This document shows, in pieces, positions 6,812 through 7,516 of a stretch of DNA of 7,516 bases. This DNA is from JBAXLO01 sp037134755 (GTDB lineage Bacteria; Bacteroidota; Bacteroidia; Bacteroidales; JACABE01), in contig JBAXLO010000214.1 in assembly GCA_037134755.1 (NCBI GenBank), positions 1-7,516 on the forward strand, given 5' to 3'. The notes under the pieces were generated by a model. It was not told the DNA's origin and did no database searches. It saw nothing but the letters and a program-made list of their open reading frames with translations. Positions within the stretch are counted from its first letter, which is position 1. Every line of letters starts with the position of its first letter. The position numbers were made by a program, and so were the translations under genes.

Positions 6812-6990
6812 ATTATTGTATTGGATATAATTGATGTTTTTTTTTATTATTAACCTTTAGAAATTTAAAGGCTTTTAGAGGGACAATAATATACTACTAA
6901 TTTGGGGTTAATTTTTGCTTGTTATTATAGCACATAACTATCACCCTGATTTTCGAAACCCTTGTTATTGCTGGGTTTTATAAAAAAGTG
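6812..6990. other. non-coding stretch upstream of the GH2 gene
   Basis: No gene is visible on either strand. It contains a small inverted repeat, CCTTTA (6854-6859) and TAAAGG (6866-6871), with a six-base loop and no T run, and a 9-base direct repeat CTTGTTATT at 6918-6926 and 6961-6969. The segment ends where the 21-bp array becomes recognisable. No regulator site such as a cAMP-receptor-type or SusR-type motif was recognised. Confidence 0.5.
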
Positions 6991-7221
6991 GTCAATATCC
7001 TAGCTCAAGGTGTCAATATCTTTTGTGGGGGGGTCAATATTTTTATGTGAGGTGTCAATAATTTCTGTTGAGGTGTCGATATTTTTTGCTGAGGTGTCAA
7101 TATTTTTGGCATAGGTGTCGATATTTTTTCAAAAAAAAATAAATATATTTGCAGGGTAGTCAATAATTTTTGTGGAGGTGTCAATAATTTGAAATCGGGT
7201 GTCAATAATTTTTCGCAATTT
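6991..7221. repeat. 21-bp tandem array, family A (11 units)
   Basis: Eleven 21-base units start at 6991, 7012, 7033, 7054, 7075, 7096, 7117, 7138, 7159, 7180 and 7201. Ten of the eleven begin GTCAAT or GTCGAT, continue with A and a T run, and most end GAGGT or similar. The unit at 7138 is decayed but the register is kept, since the spacing from 7117 to 7159 is exactly 42. T runs of four to six bases recur every 21 bases, that is every two helical turns. No coding gene explains the pattern, and units touch each other without spacers, so this is not a CRISPR array. Confidence 0.9.
7144..7151 (+). promoter_or_regulatory. -7 promoter box inside the repeat array
   Basis: TATATTTG matches TAnnTTTG exactly and continues CAG, giving the same 11 bases as at the acylphosphatase promoter (1220-1230). 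It lies in the only strongly decayed unit of family A. Transcription would run to the right through the remaining units, where there is no visible gene within the window. In such AT-rich DNA a chance match is quite possible. Confidence 0.3.
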
Positions 7222-7389
7222 ATGAATCATTTTTTGGTTGGATTGAGTCATAAATTGTCAGGATTAAATGAAATTTCATGGGGTGTAAATCATATTTTGT
7301 TAGGAGAAATCTTTTTAAAAATAAGATGAAATAATATTTTTATTGAATTAAATGATTTTTGTAAGAAATTGAATCATTTCCATTTTCAC
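7222..7389. repeat. 21-bp tandem array, family B (8 diverged units)
   Basis: Keeping the register of family A, units begin at 7222, 7243, 7264, 7285, 7306, 7327, 7348 and 7369. The approximate consensus is TTGAATCATTTTTTG then TTAGGA. The clearest copies are 7222 (ATGAATCATTTTTTGG), 7285 (GTAAATCATATTTTG then TTAGGA) and the first 11 bases of 7369 (TTGAATCATTT); 7264 and 7306 are poor. By eye about 9 to 18 of 21 bases agree. The family shares with A the AAT at unit positions 4-6, the T run at about 9-13 and the AGG at 18-20, so the two look related. The array dissolves near 7380. Confidence 0.65.
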
Positions 7390-7406
7390 GCAAAGTGAAG
7401 AAAAGG
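7383..7406. repeat. 24-bp dispersed repeat, copy 1
   Basis: The copy begins TTTTCACGCAAAGTGAAG and ends AAAAGG; an identical 24-base copy is at 7493-7516. TTCAC and GTGAA can pair around the loop GCAAA. About 20 bases further on, CGCTAAGAACGCAAAG (7411-7426) repeats the CGCAAAG word. CGCAAAG-rich intergenic repeats occur in many bacterial genomes, including Bacteroidota, so this is probably a member of a dispersed family; membership was not tested. Confidence 0.7.
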
Positions 7407-7492
7407 AATTCGCTAAGAACGCAAAGAAATGAATATGTAAAATTGATGATTTAAAATGTAAAATGTAAAACTTTGCTTTTTCTTCTTTTCCT
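7407..7492. other. spacer between the two 24-bp repeats
   Basis: This 86-base spacer holds the partial repeat CGCTAAGAACGCAAAG (7411-7426) and short tandem ATGTAAA words (7434-7440, 7456-7462 and 7463-7469). A pyrimidine run (7477-7496) leads into the second repeat copy. No gene is visible. Confidence 0.5.
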
Positions 7493-7516
7493 TTTTCACG
7501 CAAAGTGAAGAAAAGG
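7493..7516. repeat. 24-bp dispersed repeat, copy 2 (at window edge)
   Basis: Identical over all 24 bases to 7383-7406 and in the same orientation, 110 bases away. Here the preceding bases (CCT) extend the hairpin: TTTTTCAC (7492-7499) can pair with GTGAAGAA (7505-7512), including one G-U pair, around GCAAA. It ends at the last base of the window, so the repeat may be longer than seen. Confidence 0.7.

Noticed and set aside
6854..6871. CCTTTA/TAAAGG hairpin as a terminator
   Set aside because: The stem is six pairs, no proper T run follows in either direction, and no gene ends near it.
7005..7205. Minus-strand open frame of 66 codons with a seven-residue pattern such as ILTPPQK
   Set aside because: The frame is open only because the 21-bp repeat is seven codons long and carries no stop in this frame. 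It has no start context, no promoter box and no stable sequence across the decayed unit, so it is a by-product of the array.
6991..7221. Repeated TTGACA hexamers on the minus strand, resembling sigma-70 -35 boxes
   Set aside because: They are the reverse complement of the repeat core TGTCAA and have no matching -10 box at 16-18 bases. Primary promoters in Bacteroidota do not use TTGACA.
6991..7389. Possible CRISPR array
   Set aside because: The units abut directly with no unique spacers, the period is only 21 bases, and no cas gene is present in the window.

Overview
The window looks like a chromosomal segment of an AT-rich member of the Bacteroidota, most likely the Bacteroidales. Four observations support this. 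A TAnnTTTG element, the known -7 box of Bacteroidota promoters, sits upstream of five of the six genes, and in four cases it reads TTTGCA. Recognisable Shine-Dalgarno sequences are absent. Intergenic DNA is very AT-rich. The secreted GH2 enzyme is of the SHNPP / DUF4982 type common in gut and anaerobic Bacteroidales. A narrower placement cannot be supported from this sequence.

Layout. Bases 1-399 are non-coding: the end of a 21-bp tandem array, an AT-rich stretch with a perfect 28-bp palindrome, a promoter, and a 9-bp inverted repeat in the leader of the first gene. Three plus-strand genes follow, each apparently with its own promoter: an NfsA-type nitroreductase (400-1155), an acylphosphatase (1258-1545, followed by a strong intrinsic terminator) and purC (1696-2643). 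Three minus-strand genes run towards them: a GH2 beta-galactosidase-like secreted enzyme (6786-4339), endonuclease III (4281-3631) and a zinc-type cation diffusion facilitator (3521-2640). purC and the CDF gene converge and overlap by four bases through their stop codons. Bases 6787-7516 contain no credible gene.

The genes are mostly housekeeping (purine synthesis, base excision repair, metal efflux, flavin-dependent reduction) plus one orphan glycosidase with no SusC/SusD pair or regulator beside it. They do not form a single pathway.

The most unusual part is the right-hand non-coding end. A 21-bp unit can be followed for 19 consecutive positions (6991 to about 7389) with no slip in register. 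It changes from one sequence family to a related one at 7222, and one decayed unit carries a perfect -7 promoter box. The left edge carries a second 21-bp array with a related TTGTCAG core on the opposite strand, so the six-gene block is bracketed by arrays. A further hairpin-forming 24-bp repeat occurs twice at the extreme right. What these arrays do is unknown; structural DNA, protein-binding arrays or passive minisatellites all remain possible.
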